64,000 nt of DNA from Eumeta japonica. Lineage: Eukaryota; Arthropoda; Insecta; Lepidoptera; Psychidae. The notes under the pieces were generated by a model, which saw nothing but the letters and a program-made list of their open reading frames with translations, had not been told where the DNA came from and searched no databases. The translations under genes were made by a program, and so were the position numbers. The stretch spans positions 186,001 through 250,000 of the forward strand of contig BGZK01000856.1 in assembly GCA_005406025.1 (NCBI GenBank), in the 5' to 3' direction. This document shows, piece by piece, positions 22,261 to 34,390 of the stretch (the first letter of the stretch is position 1; every line of letters begins with the position of its first letter).

Positions 22261-22439
22261 TAGCGAGTTCTTAAAGTGGAAATATGTTTGTTTGTCACAC
22301 CATCGTACCGAATCTATTGAATTTAGTGCGTGCAATAAATATTTAAAAGTAAGAACGTGCCCTTTGCTTACCTACTTACTCTGTGATTTTAGAAACAGAA
22401 CCATGTTCTATATATTTTGGAGAATTAGGTATGGAACTT

Positions 22440-22920
22440 ATAATATTATATATGAGAAAAAAATTTAGAAATATTTAAGAGAAATAATGGCAGACATAGA
22501 CTCAGCATTAGAAATAAAAATGAACTAAGATTACATGTAGGTCGACTATGCAGAGTCACGAATTCATTTAAGGAACTCTGTGTAAGCATGTTTTTAAAGA
22601 GTGCCTGTGGATACTCATGATTTACTCTTACATAAATTTAAGAATATCATTAAACAAACATTTAGTAAAAATACAATTAGCGAATACTTAAAAGGGCCAT
22701 GAACATAATCAGTTCAACTTTTTACAGAATTCTTTCATTTTGTAATAATTTTGCATTTATTATGTATGTGTACGATGAAATCAGAAAAGAGGTACTCGTT
22801 AGTTCCTTGCTCATTCTTTATAAAGGAAAACTGTTTTCTGAACAATTGCAAAAGTGTAAATTCATAAGACAATATGTCACATTTCAAGTTTTGCATATGT
22901 ATAATAGTCCATGAATGACA
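22440..22920 (+). mobile_element. LINE family B 3' end, copy 1
   Basis: The plus strand gives RHRLSIRNKNELRLHVGRL, then CRVTNSFKELCVS, matching the C-terminal 'TRNKNKL..RLHRV..SF.G.CVRFYNKIP' region of a jockey/CR1-like LINE. The 3' UTR follows, with a GAAATCAGAAAAGAGG..TTCCTTGCTCATTC block. The same words occur at 24395-24850 and, on the minus strand, at 38500-38900. Frameshifts and stops make it non-functional. A 71-codon frame at 22699-22914 lies in the UTR and is not a gene. Confidence 0.65.
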
Positions 22921-23640
22921 GATATTTTTAATTTGAATCATACCCACTGAAGTTCAATAAAATGTAATTATCATTGTATTGGATCGTGTCATTTCTTTGA
23001 ATGATTTGAAAGGTATGACTTCAGGGAGTCAAAAAATCTTTTGACTATGGTTTATAATGTGTGACACTATTGTGTATTAATTATGATATCACCAGACCTA
23101 TAAATTAGTAGGTTCATAGGCCAAACATCAGCACCAAGGACGTCGATGTTTTTAGAAACAATGACTACCGAGCCCCGAGAATAATCCAGCCAAAAGACAT
23201 TCACGGTTATAATAATTCTCATATAGCCTAAAATTGGTACCAATGTTGAGAACACCATTATAAATGAAACGTAAAACGTTCCCATCGATCCCAAATCTGC
23301 AAAAAAAAAATTTATTTAAAATCAAAGTTCGCAAAAGTGTTTCTTTTTTGCATTTTTTAGCCAAATGGTAAGTTTCATCATAAAAACAAGCCAGATTATA
23401 GATAATATAAATCTAGAAAAATTGTAGATAATATAATCATCTAATAAAATTGTTCTTACACTTTTGTTCTTAAGAAACGCCATTTCTTAAATGGTGATTC
23501 TTAGGGGATTATATTGAATTATAGATATTTTACCCCCAATTTTTTAAATAAAATGGATGCAACTGGACCGGATAAAAAGCAATCTGAAATAGATGTAATA
23601 TATACGAAAATATTAAATAGTTATAAAATAACTGCTATTT
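22921..23640. other. Unassigned AT-rich DNA
   Basis: No gene or recognised repeat. Confidence 0.5.
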
Positions 23641-23659
23641 TTCTTTCCGTTTTTTAGGT

Positions 23660-23835
23660 CAATATTTCTTTATGAAAAGATTGATGAATGCCAGTCAAAC
23701 AAATGAGATATGCAAACAACGTACCATGTGGAAATCTATAGCTCTGCTTACCCTTTTGGGAAATAAGCGTGATTTTACATTATTTATTATTATATTATTC
23801 TTCTTATATGCTGACCCAAAAACTGTTAAACTTAA
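23660..23835 (+). mobile_element. LINE family A 3' end, plus-strand copy
   Basis: On the plus strand: MKRLMNASQTNEICKQRTM, then WKSIALLTLLGNK. This is the LINE A C-terminus with substitutions, followed by a TTATTATTATATTATT tail. Only about 150 bp of coding sequence remain. Compare with the copies at 28934 (minus) and 46600 (plus). Confidence 0.8.
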
Positions 23836-24394
23836 GCTTGAAATGTGTAGCAGCTTGGAAGAAATTTTTGCGGGTGTAGTCGTTATGGACCAAAATAAAA
23901 GTTCCTTTTATTCAGAAGTAGTGCCTAATCCATAACCTAATCTACTTTTTGTTGTTTCGCTGTGGCCTTTTCATTAATTATTATAATTAGTTATCAAACT
24001 GAAATTAATGGCAGCTTACGTGAAACGCGGAACGGAAACATAACTGTTTAAGTACGAGATCAGAATTAAGAAAAATATATATAACACCACAACTGTAAAC
24101 GGTTTTTTTCGACGTTAATGCAATTTTGATCATTTACAATATGAATTATTATCTACTTAATTGGGAATAATATGCTATAATTTCACACTTCTGATCTATT
24201 CTTATTACTGACTCGCCTATTCTTTTTATTTATGTATATAATATTAAAAGCTTACTTAAGATTTAGTGAAGTTAATATACTTAATTATCTTTAATATAAA
24301 TATGAATTTAAGTAGGTCAATACTTCAATTTCTTTACAGAAGTTACAATTTTAACTGTGGCATCACAGTTTATTTACCAAAATTTAATATGTAA
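23836..24394. other. Unassigned AT-rich DNA
   Basis: No gene or recognised repeat. Confidence 0.5.
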
Positions 24395-24850
24395 GAAAAA
24401 ATTATAATTTATTTAAGAAAAATAATGATAGACATATTTTCAGTACTAGTAATAAAAATAAACTGTGTTTACATGTTAGTCGACTACATATAGTCACGAA
24501 TTCACTTTGGGGGCTCTGTTCAATAAGATTTCTGCAGATATACAAAATTTACACTTACACAAATCTAAAGTGTTTATTAAGCAAACATTGCACAAAAGGG
24601 TATTTACAATCTCTGAATATTTAGAAGATAAATGGGAATAACTAACTCAACTACCTGCAAGTTTGTTTTTCTTGCAATAATTTTAATGTATGATTGTATT
24701 TCTATTTATTAATATTGATTTGAAAAGAGCTATACTCAAGTTTCTTGCCTTTTTTTTTGAGGGATAACTGCGTTACAAATGAGTGGTAATTTAAGAAAAA
24801 AAAATGGTAATATGAAAACAGTAAATTTTTTAAACGCTGTGACGTATTTA
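24395..24850 (+). mobile_element. LINE family B 3' end, copy 2
   Basis: Parallel to 22440-22920 in the same orientation, with matching words in the same order: AATAATGATAGACATA / AATAATGGCAGACATA, TAGTCACGAATTCACTTTG / GAGTCACGAATTCATTTAAG, and AAAGAGCTATACTCAAGTTTC in the UTR. Coding remnants include NKINCVYMLVDYI-like text, heavily broken. Confidence 0.6.
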
Positions 24851-25589
24851 AAATGTTATATTATAACCTACGAAATAAATATATTTTTAATTTTATTAGT
24901 TATTTAGAAATGATACTACCAATTTAGTCAAGTAAGTTTTAAATAATCAAACCATAAGACAGATTAAAAAAATATTTATGAATAGAAAATCATAATTTAT
25001 TTATTGGATACTAAATTTAAAGTTTGCACAATTCGGTGACATACGAGCATTGTGATGTATACTAAATTGATTTTGCACAATTTTTCAAAGACATTATTGT
25101 AACTACTACGATAATTTAATACTTATTTGTTAACTTGTGTGGACGAAAACACTATTTCACACAATAAACTTATTTTTTAATTAAGAATTAAGTGTACAAC
25201 TTTAAAAAGACGTTTTAGCATTGAGAATTTCAAAAGCGACAGACGACCAAAAATTAGAGAGGACACCAAAGTGGATACAAGTCTATAAGAACATTATTGA
25301 AGGCGCGAAATTTAAACGCACAATTGGCATTTTGTTTTAACATTATTAAATTATCATTTATGGCCACAATTTTATATCATTATAATATTAATTGTACATT
25401 TCGTCATAATGAAATCTGAAAATCATCCAAATTATGAGAGGCCTTCATCAGCTCACTTGACCGTTATATCGTTAACGGACAATGAATAATGTGATCTGAC
25501 GTCACTAGTTAAATCGGCTTGTAGTTTTGGATACATTGATGTAGTTACATTAAACAGATACGTTAATATGTAGCGCGGCATTGTTAACG
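24851..25589. other. Unassigned AT-rich DNA
   Basis: No gene or recognised repeat. Confidence 0.5.
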
Positions 25590-25815
25590 TACTCTCAACT
25601 GGATTGATCCGTTCGTCACTTTTTACCTCTATATTACACGTTGGACTGGCAAATATAACTTGTTGGATTGCAACATGTTATATTCCCAGTCATATATGAT
25701 TGTCATATATTGGGCCGTTCATGTCATATATTAGTTAAGTTGTTCTATGCCACATGTTGGGTTGTTACCTACTTGTCACATTTTGGATTTTTACACGTCA
25801 CAATGTAAACTTTGA
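25590..25815. repeat. Degenerate tandem repeat (CACATGTTGG-type units)
   Basis: Loosely repeated words: CACGTTGGACTGGCA, AACTTGTTGGATTGC, CATATATTGGGCCGTT, CACATGTTGGGTTGTTAC, CACATTTTGGATTTTTAC. Spacing is irregular (roughly 25-45 bp). This is an old minisatellite. Confidence 0.45.
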
Positions 25816-25929
25816 CTCCAACCCTTTATATCCTCTTATTTCACATTTGAGGTCATATTCAATCTTAAAGCCGACAAGTGTACTCAAAACTGTCTAATAT
25901 GTCTGTAAAAGTATAAAAATAACCTACTG

Positions 25930-26185
25930 TGTATGGACACCTACAAGCCCAGTGGAGTCACCACTTCGTTTCCGGCCTTTTGGATAGGAATAGAATATCC
26001 GATGAAGAGGGAAGCGGGCTGATGGAGGGGTATCGGGTGGGTTGAATCGGTAAGTGGGGCGATGGAGAGAAGAGTGAGTCAACGGAACTCTCACTCACTG
26101 GACGAAATGCAACAGCGGAGGTTGTTACTTCACGTCTGTATTCTGTGAAAGTGTGGTATTTCACCGGTCGAGCCGGCGCATTTTA
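25930..26185. repeat. Probable decayed lepidopteran retroposon segment
   Basis: Less AT-rich than the surroundings. CGTCTGTATTCTGTGAAAGT followed by GTGGTATTTCACCGGTCGAG and CCGGC resembles a recurrent lepidopteran repeat ending in 'CCGGTCGAGCCGGC'. No coding remnant is legible; the minus-strand Pro/Ser-rich frame here is chance. Confidence 0.35.
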
Positions 26186-26689
26186 GTAACATAGTTGAGT
26201 TGACAAGTTTACAAGTTGACTACAACATGTTTCTACCACAATAATTTTGTAAGACAAAATTAAACCATGATCAAAACTTGAAACCAAAAAAAAATTATCC
26301 ACGTTAAAAATAAAACCTCCACGATGAAAATCAGAAATGTAAGGAAAGTATACCCGTTCCCTATAAAATGCGAATATGATGTACAGAAGAGCGACGTAAT
26401 AAAAGATTCACTCTTTTTATAAACACTCAATTTCGCTCTCCACTTAATTCGCATACCTTGGTCTGTGTATTAAAATTGATTCTTAAGAATTGAACACCAA
26501 AAAAATTTTACTTCCATACTCCGGGCAGTCCTTCCGTATTATAAAATGCGACATCATTCTTTTTATCTATTTGTCTACCTCCACGCTTATAAAGGGAGAA
26601 CCACTAATCCAATTTGCAAGATTTTGTTTTTGATATGGAAATACGTTATGTGGCGGCCTTTTACATAGCTTTTACCCACAACCTATCTT

Positions 26690-27065
26690 GCGTGAATACA
26701 ATAGAGGATAGAAATCAACACCTGTCCATCATCGGAATCTAAAACAAGACGCGACCGGAATCAAGAGAAAGAGTGAGAATGTAGTATAATAAAATAATTT
26801 AACTACAGTTTACGTGTTTTCAATATAATAGTATTGATACCTTAGGACGATTTGATCGGTTGGAATCATGAGCGAAACCGGTATCGTAATCGAGAGCGGG
26901 ACCTGAATTGGGATCTACATCGCGAACGGGATCGGAATGAGCGTGAATATAAAATGGGAGTCGAAAACGGAACCCTGATTTTGAATTTAAAGTGAGGCCG
27001 AGCTCGGAACCGAGAGCAGGACCGATACCAGTATTATGAACGACAGCGTAATGGGTAGATAGATA
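26690..27065 (-). repeat. Degenerate GATTCC/GATCCC minisatellite-like repeat, copy 4
   Basis: GGAATCGGGATC-like words dominate 26860-27040 (GTAATCGAGAGCGGGACCTG, GGGATCGGAATGAGCG, GAACCGAGAGCAGGACC). It is on the minus strand relative to copies 2 and 3. The 103-codon minus frame over it is a by-product of the hexamers. Confidence 0.6.
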
Positions 27066-28933
27066 TAAAAGATGAAAAAAATTTATTCTGTATGAATCAA
27101 TTATAAAGAAATAAATAAAATTTTCGTACAAATTACAATAATAGAAATATAAAATAATAGAAACAAATAATTATTGTAATTTAAAATTAAGCAATTGTAT
27201 TATAAAATTAAGCAATTGAGCTTACTTTCTAGCAAGTAAATCTTCTGACTTGAAACAATTTTAAGATTAAGTGACTCACAAACGATCGAACAACACACGA
27301 CACATCTAAATATACACGCACTCGTATGTAAAGATATCTACACATTCTACACAACCATCAATGTACACAACATCTCGTTTAATCCCTAACAGTAGTTAAG
27401 TAATTCGATAGATTATAATATATGGCATACATTAATTGTTCGTGCACGCAGATTTCTCGCATATATCTTAATATGAGTATTAATTTCGGATAGATAATAT
27501 CGTAATTAGAAGTGTCGTTTTCTTTGGTTTTTTTTCATGAACACCGCCGCTCGACTAGCGCTTTCTGAAGCATAAAATCGTGAAACAATTTAAGTAATAA
27601 GAATCAATAATGAGCAATTATGCACCGTGAGACTATCGGAATAAAGTTCCTTTTTCATGTTGCGATGTTTTCTTAATCATTCGAGAATGCGTTTAATTAT
27701 TCAGAAGGGTTGCAGATTATTCTCACCTTATTACCTCACCTTATTGGCGTAATAAAATAAGAATAAATTCCTTTATCTACTGCACGTTAGCTTAGAACTG
27801 TGAGTATACAAAGGAATATTTTTCTATTCATTAGAAAATATTATAAAAATATCCGTAAATAATACTTAATAAGTATATGTGATCAGAAAAAAAATCCTGT
27901 TCATGAAAGTTCTACTTTTGTTGTAATTGTGATCAGTTTGGTCTGGTGAATTTTAATTAATTATGCATACCCATTGCTAACCAGTGATGATCATAGACAC
28001 TCTATCAAGACGTAAGTTCGGTATTGTTTTTAGCTTCTCCCGCTTCAGGTCCAGCAGTCACCACCGCTCTATATATAAGTTCGTCGCTCTATATGGTAGA
28101 GATATTTTTTTTTATACTTGTTATCAATGTTTACTAGTAATGTACATATCATCGACACCAAATATCAAATCCCTCTATTTACAATATGTAATAGACACAT
28201 AGTCACGAAGATAATTTTTAGAGGATCTTCCTTTTTACGATTGAATCTTAAAAAAAACAAAATGACAAAAAACAGAAGAATTCTGTACTTTAATATCTTG
28301 TCGATGCATTAATTGTGAACCAATCGAATCTTTAAAAAATATTACAGGTGATTAAAAATCTACGTCATTTGTGTATTAGAATTATGTATAAAAGTATATT
28401 ACATCGCTTCTAGAACCTTACACATAGAACATTAATTATAAAAATAGACGGCTCTTTCCAAGAACGACTTTCCGGCCTTCTGGAGTAATAACAGTTAATT
28501 AAGATGGGACCTTCCCATGAACATCTACGTTACGTCTTATTACCTTTTAAATTTAATCCTCCAGTATATAAGATCTGAATGTGAATAGTAATATTAGGTT
28601 CACGTTCGATATTTTTATGTTAATTTTTATGAAGAGAGAGCAATATAAAAGCGTTATAAATGAGACTTCAGCCACTGTGGCCAATCTAAAAGGAAACGAA
28701 GTGCAGACGACATCAAAGGTCACTAGAAGCATATATTTAGTGAATTAATAGATCATGTTCTTGACAAAGTTCGGAGACCGCTACAGAAATTTAAGAGATT
28801 TAAGGATTTTTGAATTACTATAATATGAAAATATCAGTACATTCAGTATCGTTTTTCCTAATTGTCTGCTTCATGATTTTGTAAATGTTTACAACGTTGC
28901 CCATATTGTATATATAAATCGTCTTAATTTCAT
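27066..28933. other. Unassigned AT-rich DNA
   Basis: No host gene was recognised. At 28660-28730 the plus strand reads CGQSKRKRSADDIKGH-like text, which resembles the extreme C-terminus of RTE/L1-like ORF2 proteins, but it is too short to call. The remainder is AT-rich. Confidence 0.45.
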
Positions 28934-29995
28934 AATAATAATATAAATTCACGTCTATTTCTCAAAAAGGGTAGGCAGAAACTATAGATTTCAATATGAT
29001 ACGATCTTTGCATATCTTTTTTGCCTCATTGACATCTATCAATCTTTTCATGCAAGATCGTCGGTTTAGGGTGCTCAAAATTTTGTCCGTTTTAATGACA
29101 TCAATATGGTCTGCATAGAATTTTCTAGGGCGACCCTTCACGAAATTTCCATCACACGCATTCGTTCTATAAATATGTTTTGTCGGTCTGCTTTCATTCG
29201 ACCTTTCCAGATGGCCAGACCACCGCAACATACCTCTTTCTACTTTAGACTACATCTTCCTTCATAGCACACCGCTCTCTAATATTTCTACATCTAAATT
29301 TCTACATCTATCTTTCCGAGACACTCCACACATACTACGCAGCGATCGCATCTCCATTGCATTGATCCTATTTTCATTTTCTTCTGCCATACCCAGCTTT
29401 CACTAATATACAAAGCATAGGGATCAGGACCCCATTATAGATAGCCAAGCATGCTTGTCGTCGTGAGATGCTTTTACTATTCATATTATGAATAGAAAGC
29501 GAGCAAGGCCCCATTCACTTTATTTCCCGCATTCACTCTTCTTTCGATAACTCTGTCATGTTTATCATCATTTGTAAACAGACTATCCAGGAATACGAGC
29601 TCTTACGCTTGTTCGCCTTTCTCACCTTCTATTAGTATATCGCAGTTAGTCGTGCTTTCGTCTATTTCAAATCTCATCACCTTAATCTTACCGACATTTA
29701 CTCCTGTTCTTACCCGAATCATTCATTTTATTTACCATCTCCGCACGCCAACGGTGCAAGGATTACTTGGTCGTCGGCGTACAGGAGGCATTTGACAGAC
29801 AGCTCATCCATCCTTAGTCCAAATTTATACACTTAAATTACACAGCCAGCTATCCATGAATAGATTGAATAACTACAGCTACACATCTCTGTCTGACTCC
29901 CCTACGGATGTCAGACCAGTCGTCAGTATATGCCCCATTTATTCTGACGCAAGCATTGGAGCCTCTGTATAGGGATTGCAGTGGCCATGATAATA
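28934..29995 (-). mobile_element. LINE family A, longest copy (RT palm to 3' tail)
   Basis: This is the best-preserved LINE A copy, read on the minus strand. A YADDQ active-site motif (bases 29770-29781) is preceded by SVGESDRDV-like remnants and followed by VNVGKIKVMRFEIDESTTNC, ILIEGEKGEQ, SLFTNDDKHDRVIERRVNAG, HLERSNESR, GRPRKFYADHI, MKRLIDVNEAKKICKDR and KSIVSAYP, and then by a TTATATTATTATT tail. The element lacks the endonuclease and the RT fingers, so it is a 5'-truncated insertion of about 1.06 kb. Several in-frame stops and frameshifts are present. It serves as the reference for the seven shorter copies in the window. Confidence 0.85.
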
Positions 29996-30570
29996 AGCTT
30001 TATTATCTAGCACAAGGTCGTATGAAACAAATATCAGTATCAATCCAATTTCGACCTTAAGCCTAAAAAAGTCTCAGATTCATACATTTTGTAAAGATTT
30101 ACACATTCGGATATTCTTTCTCGACATTCGTACGTACTTCAACGTAATTGTGCTTGGGCAATGCCAATATTTGTATGTGCTTTATCAAAATAAAAAGAAT
30201 CAATGAATATTAAAACTTTTATAGTGTATATATAGTATATTATATGGAGTAGCTATTTCGTAATATATTATAAATCGCGAGTTCTATCTTTAAACCAGAA
30301 GAACCTCGTCGGAGTTAAGTCGTCGGTCACGGTCCTTGTCCTATTTGATCGGTGACATTGTCTTACGGTCCAAGTCGCTTCAATTTTATATAAGGTTGAT
30401 AATAACTTAACACATTATTATTGTAATCAAAACATAATTTGAAAATGTTCTTAGATTCCTTTATCTTCGATATTTCATCGAGTTATTATTAGCACATCAC
30501 CGTCCATTAAACGATAAGATCAATATAATATCCCACGATGATTTTCCGTTTTAGAACGTGTGACGCTAAT
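29996..30570. other. Unassigned DNA
   Basis: 30300-30375 carries GGTCACGGTCCTTGTC and TTGTCTTACGGTCCAAGTC, a small repeated GGTCC-type pattern. No gene. Confidence 0.45.
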
Positions 30571-30577
30571 GGGAATA

Positions 30578-31850
30578 CGGTGGAGACTCGATTATCTGCA
30601 CTTAAGTTGTACGGATTCGCTATTATCCGGACCACCAAGCGCGACCGAATAACTTTGTAGACTAATCCGTACGTGCACGAACATGAAGAATCTCCATCTA
30701 CGCTAACCCCTCTGCCCTGCCCTCGCGATTTATGCCCTATGTATTTCATTATCGTTTTATTTAGACAGTCACCAATCGTTACACCGGTTCGTCGGGTAAT
30801 TTCAAAATATTATTGTAGATTCAAAAAAAAACAGTATGGCGGATATTGAGTAAATCTTTAATAACTTAAAAAAATATCCAAATAAGTATGAAAGTGCTCT
30901 TTAAAAATCCCCTAAAGATGCCCATTTTAGCGAATTTTATTTTCTGATTTTCTCAAGAATTTATCGAACCTAAGTCTCGTTACATCAAAGCGAATTTGCA
31001 TTTTCGCTGAAAATGGGGCCCCTATACTGAGGCATCGAAAAAACGTTTTCAATGTTAAAAGAAATGAAACTGGTCATAAGTTAGCTGATAAATATCATGA
31101 TAAATAAATAAATGATAAACTTCCGCGTCAAGTAGTTAAAAAAGAGAAACTGATCATAAGTTAGCTGATAAGTGTTGTGTAAGTACTTCCGTGTCAAGTA
31201 ATGTTTAGAAAACATTCAATTGTGAGTACACCCACAAATTAAATAGTGAAGACGGAAAGAAACTTATAAAAATTAAGAAGAAACAGAAAAATGAACTTTT
31301 AGAAGCCTTTACCTTGTAGGTTTTTACAAAAGCGATCAACTGTTTCAAACATACCAAAATTTCTATAATTTACGAGAACTCAAAAAGCGCATGAATTTAC
31401 ACCGAAAAATTAATTGACTGGTGTGGCACTTTAATCTCTAAAATGAAAAATATTGCGAAATTAAAGGAAGTAGTTATTTAAGTATATCCGTACGGACGAA
31501 AATGTATCTCTGATCTCTTAATAAAGATTAATTTTTCTTTATACGTTTAATTTGATTTAGTTCTTTTGAATAAACGCCTAGTATTGTTGTATTAACCATA
31601 AAAAGACAATATAACTATAACTATTTAACGTATAACTATTTATAACTAATAACTATTACTTATTAGTTATAAATAGTTATAACTATTTAATATATGGATG
31701 TTATATAGCCATATCGAGCACATATGGATGCGCCCGAGATAAGTAGGTCACCTTTCTAGATTTAATATTTTATACATTCAATTATCCGGATTTTCGATCA
31801 ATCTAATGTTTTACGATAACAATTAATCCGATTAATCGAGTCTTCATTTT
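30578..31850. mobile_element. Possible pogo/Tigger-like DNA transposon remnant
   Basis: The left end (about 30580-30635: GGAGACTCGATTATCTGCAC, then GGATTCGCTATTATCCGGAC) and the right end read in reverse (AAGACTCGATTAATCGGATT, and ATCCGGATAATTG further in) share the sequence GACTCGATTA in inverted orientation. CGATTATCCG-type ends are usual for pogo/Tigger elements. A direct duplication (CATAAGTTAGCTGATAA, then CTTCCG.GTCAAGTA) occurs at 31063-31137 and 31144-31202. Interior coding traces are not clear, and a target-site TA is not obvious. Confidence 0.35.
31632..31680. repeat. Perfect 21-bp inverted repeat, 7-base spacer
   Basis: Left arm 31632-31652 (ATAACTATTTATAACTAATA A) is the exact reverse complement of 31660-31680; the spacer is CTATTAC. 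The arms are part of a wider ATAACT-rich stretch (31608-31690). Confidence 0.75.
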
Positions 31851-32334
31851 GTCTTATTACTTTAAGTGAGCAATACTCATTTGTATATATATGTATGAGA
31901 TTCGGTTATGCAGTGCAATGCCAAGTACAAAACGTAGAAGAAAGAACCTCAACAACGAGGCCCCAGTAATAGCATGTACATAGGTTTTATTTACGAAGAA
32001 AAAAAACCATTATCGGCCACTATAAATTCCTCCATAAACTACCTAACACGTATAAAACCTATAGTCGTGAGCTCTTAATCCGGTTAGTGGTTTCAAATGG
32101 AACGCAATGGCATCAATCAAACGAACAGATTAAAGGTCTTCATTCCATTTCAGCCCTTTAAGTGTTGATTTCCGTAAGTTTTCAAGATACTTATTTAACA
32201 ATGTATTAAATAGATTATTTGTAAGTTGACATGCTGACCTCAGCCCCCCCTTTACAAAACGTTAGAAGTTTAATTTCAGTAAGTCCTTTTTTTTGCTTCT
32301 TATTATCGTAAAAAAACTATTTTAGGTCTGTAGG
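31851..32334. other. Unassigned AT-rich DNA
   Basis: No gene or recognised repeat. A short C-run occurs at about 32244-32251. Confidence 0.5.
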
Positions 32335-32565
32335 TCTATAAACCAGAGATAGGAATCAGTGTCACGAAAAGAATTAATATCGTAATCGGCAGCGGGATTG
32401 ATGTCGGTATAGAAAATAAAATAGAACACAACTTAATCTGAAACAGGATTTAGTTTCAGATTAGAATTAGAATCAGATATCTTCAATATTACATTATAGA
32501 TAACGATTTAGATCGGCATGGGACCCAATTTACTTTGTGTTCATTGTCTCGAAATCAGCGCCGCC
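32335..32565 (-). repeat. Degenerate GATTCC/GATCCC minisatellite-like repeat, copy 5
   Basis: Words such as ATCGTAATCGGCAGCGGGAT, GATAGGAATCAGTG and TCAGATTAGAATTAGAATCA. It is weaker than copies 2 and 4. A GCGCCGCCGCCGG patch follows at 32560-32572. Confidence 0.4.
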
Positions 32566-33889
32566 GCCGGTCGCTGCCGTAGTGATATATTGTTGGGAAC
32601 GTTAATAGTCTATTTTCATATGTAAATCATGGAACTAAATAGATATACTCAAACGCTTAAAGCGAAAATGTAATTGTGAGTGTGTAGGCTTGTAAGTTTT
32701 ATATTAACATCAAATACGTTAAGTCATAGAAGAAAGAATACACTCTTCCGTGACTAAAATTTTATATTAAGATTTATGTTATGGATCGGGATTTATGTTT
32801 ATGACGTATGAATACATCGTATAACAATACAGTACAATAAATGAGCTCTGTATCGAAAAATTATTTCAAACGACTTAATATGAAAGGCTTATTCATTTTC
32901 TATTCGCTATATACGTATGACGGCTCAAAAAGAATAGGCAAGCCTTCGTGATTGTATCATATTGTTCGGCCCGGATGCATTTTCCTATTTGAGGCACGTT
33001 TTTGCTGCAGTAAAAATTAAAGCAACGCCAAGGATTTTATATACCGCCGGCTCACTTTTATTAACCGAATAAACGTTCAAGGCAATGCTTTGAGATTATA
33101 CTTCATGATAGCCTATTAAATTATAAAAAAAAGTATTTAAAAAATATTGTACTTTCTGAATTTAATTACTAAAGTTTAAGCTTAATAAATACAAAACATC
33201 TTACTCGTTTCGACAAACGCACTTCCGTTTGTTAATATATACTACGGTCACGACAAAAAAAATATTAAACGATCAACACGATGATGTTAAATATATCAAA
33301 TTTAGTAAAATTCATTAGGATTATATATCAATGGTAATTTAATGAATATGAGTCTATTTTACATGCCATTGGCATATGTAACTATTTTCTAACAATAAAT
33401 TATGTAAATATCATTTATAGGAGAATTGTTATCATTTTGAAAGCAAAGATATACGTGACATTTAAAGAATCAGATAATTATAACAAAGATATTATATATG
33501 TATATGGGGAGGCGTGTGCGTGCGTGCGTGCTAGCTTGCGTGTGTGTGTGTACGTATGTATAATTATAATACGTATAAGCATAAGCATATACTTTTACGT
33601 ATTATTATTATACATATATATGCATTTACCCTCCGAAGTCGAGTAAAACAGTGCGTAATTCTGACACATGTTCATAATCCCTAACCGAAGTACGGATTCA
33701 TATAAATACTGTGCCGAAAAAGAACTAACTGCCTTTATACGTAAACGGAACGTCGATGTAATCGTACAACCAGTCTAGTGCGATCGATAAACTAATTAAG
33801 AACCCCTATAATTTAAATATGAAACGCAATATGTATAAATTGAATAAGACGATGAAGAGTAGAACGGAGATGACTTCTAAACGCGTGCC
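32566..33889. other. Unassigned AT-rich DNA
   Basis: A degenerate (GT)n / GTGCGTGC run occurs at 33512-33552. No gene is supported. Confidence 0.5.
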
Positions 33890-34390
33890 GTGTACAAATT
33901 TAAATAAGTTTTTCGGCTCATGCTGCATATTGAGAAGCAGAACGTAACTATGCTCCTCCGGGCCTACAAAGCAGCGACAAAACTTCTTTTCGTCTTTCGC
34001 TCTTGTGGGGTCGCAAGATCCGCTCCGGTCGTTTGCGCACAAAACAATTCAAATCTAGTATTAGACGAATTTTTAATGAATCTCATTAAATTACATTACG
34101 AATCACCATGTGCAACTTGTAAAGTTCGCCTCCCGAAAAGGAGTCATTTTACCATCACAAGAGGTCACTCACCCTCTCCCGCTCTGAAAGGCCTCTCGCT
34201 AAAATCTCAACGATCCGACCGAGTGACCCAGGTGTGTAATTCAAAGCGATCTACAAACAGGCGCGTGAATAATACCGTGTATAAAATATGACACCTTTCA
34301 CGTGACGTTTCCGTGGGACAACCCTCAGCGCGTTGAGATTGCGGCGAACGAGCGGGAAAACATGTTTGCGTGCATGTTGACGGAGTTTCA
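33890..34390. other. Unassigned, less AT-rich block
   Basis: This block has noticeably more G+C than its flanks and frames on both strands (33920-34291 plus, 123 codons; 34042-33806 minus), neither with a motif I recognise. No repeat words from the families in this window are present. It may be unique DNA (a conserved non-coding element or an exon of an unknown gene), but nothing decides this. Confidence 0.25.

Noticed and set aside
28655..28790. Short text CGQSKRKRSADDIKGH resembling a LINE C-terminus
   Set aside because: Only about 16 residues with no supporting flank; too short to call as an element.
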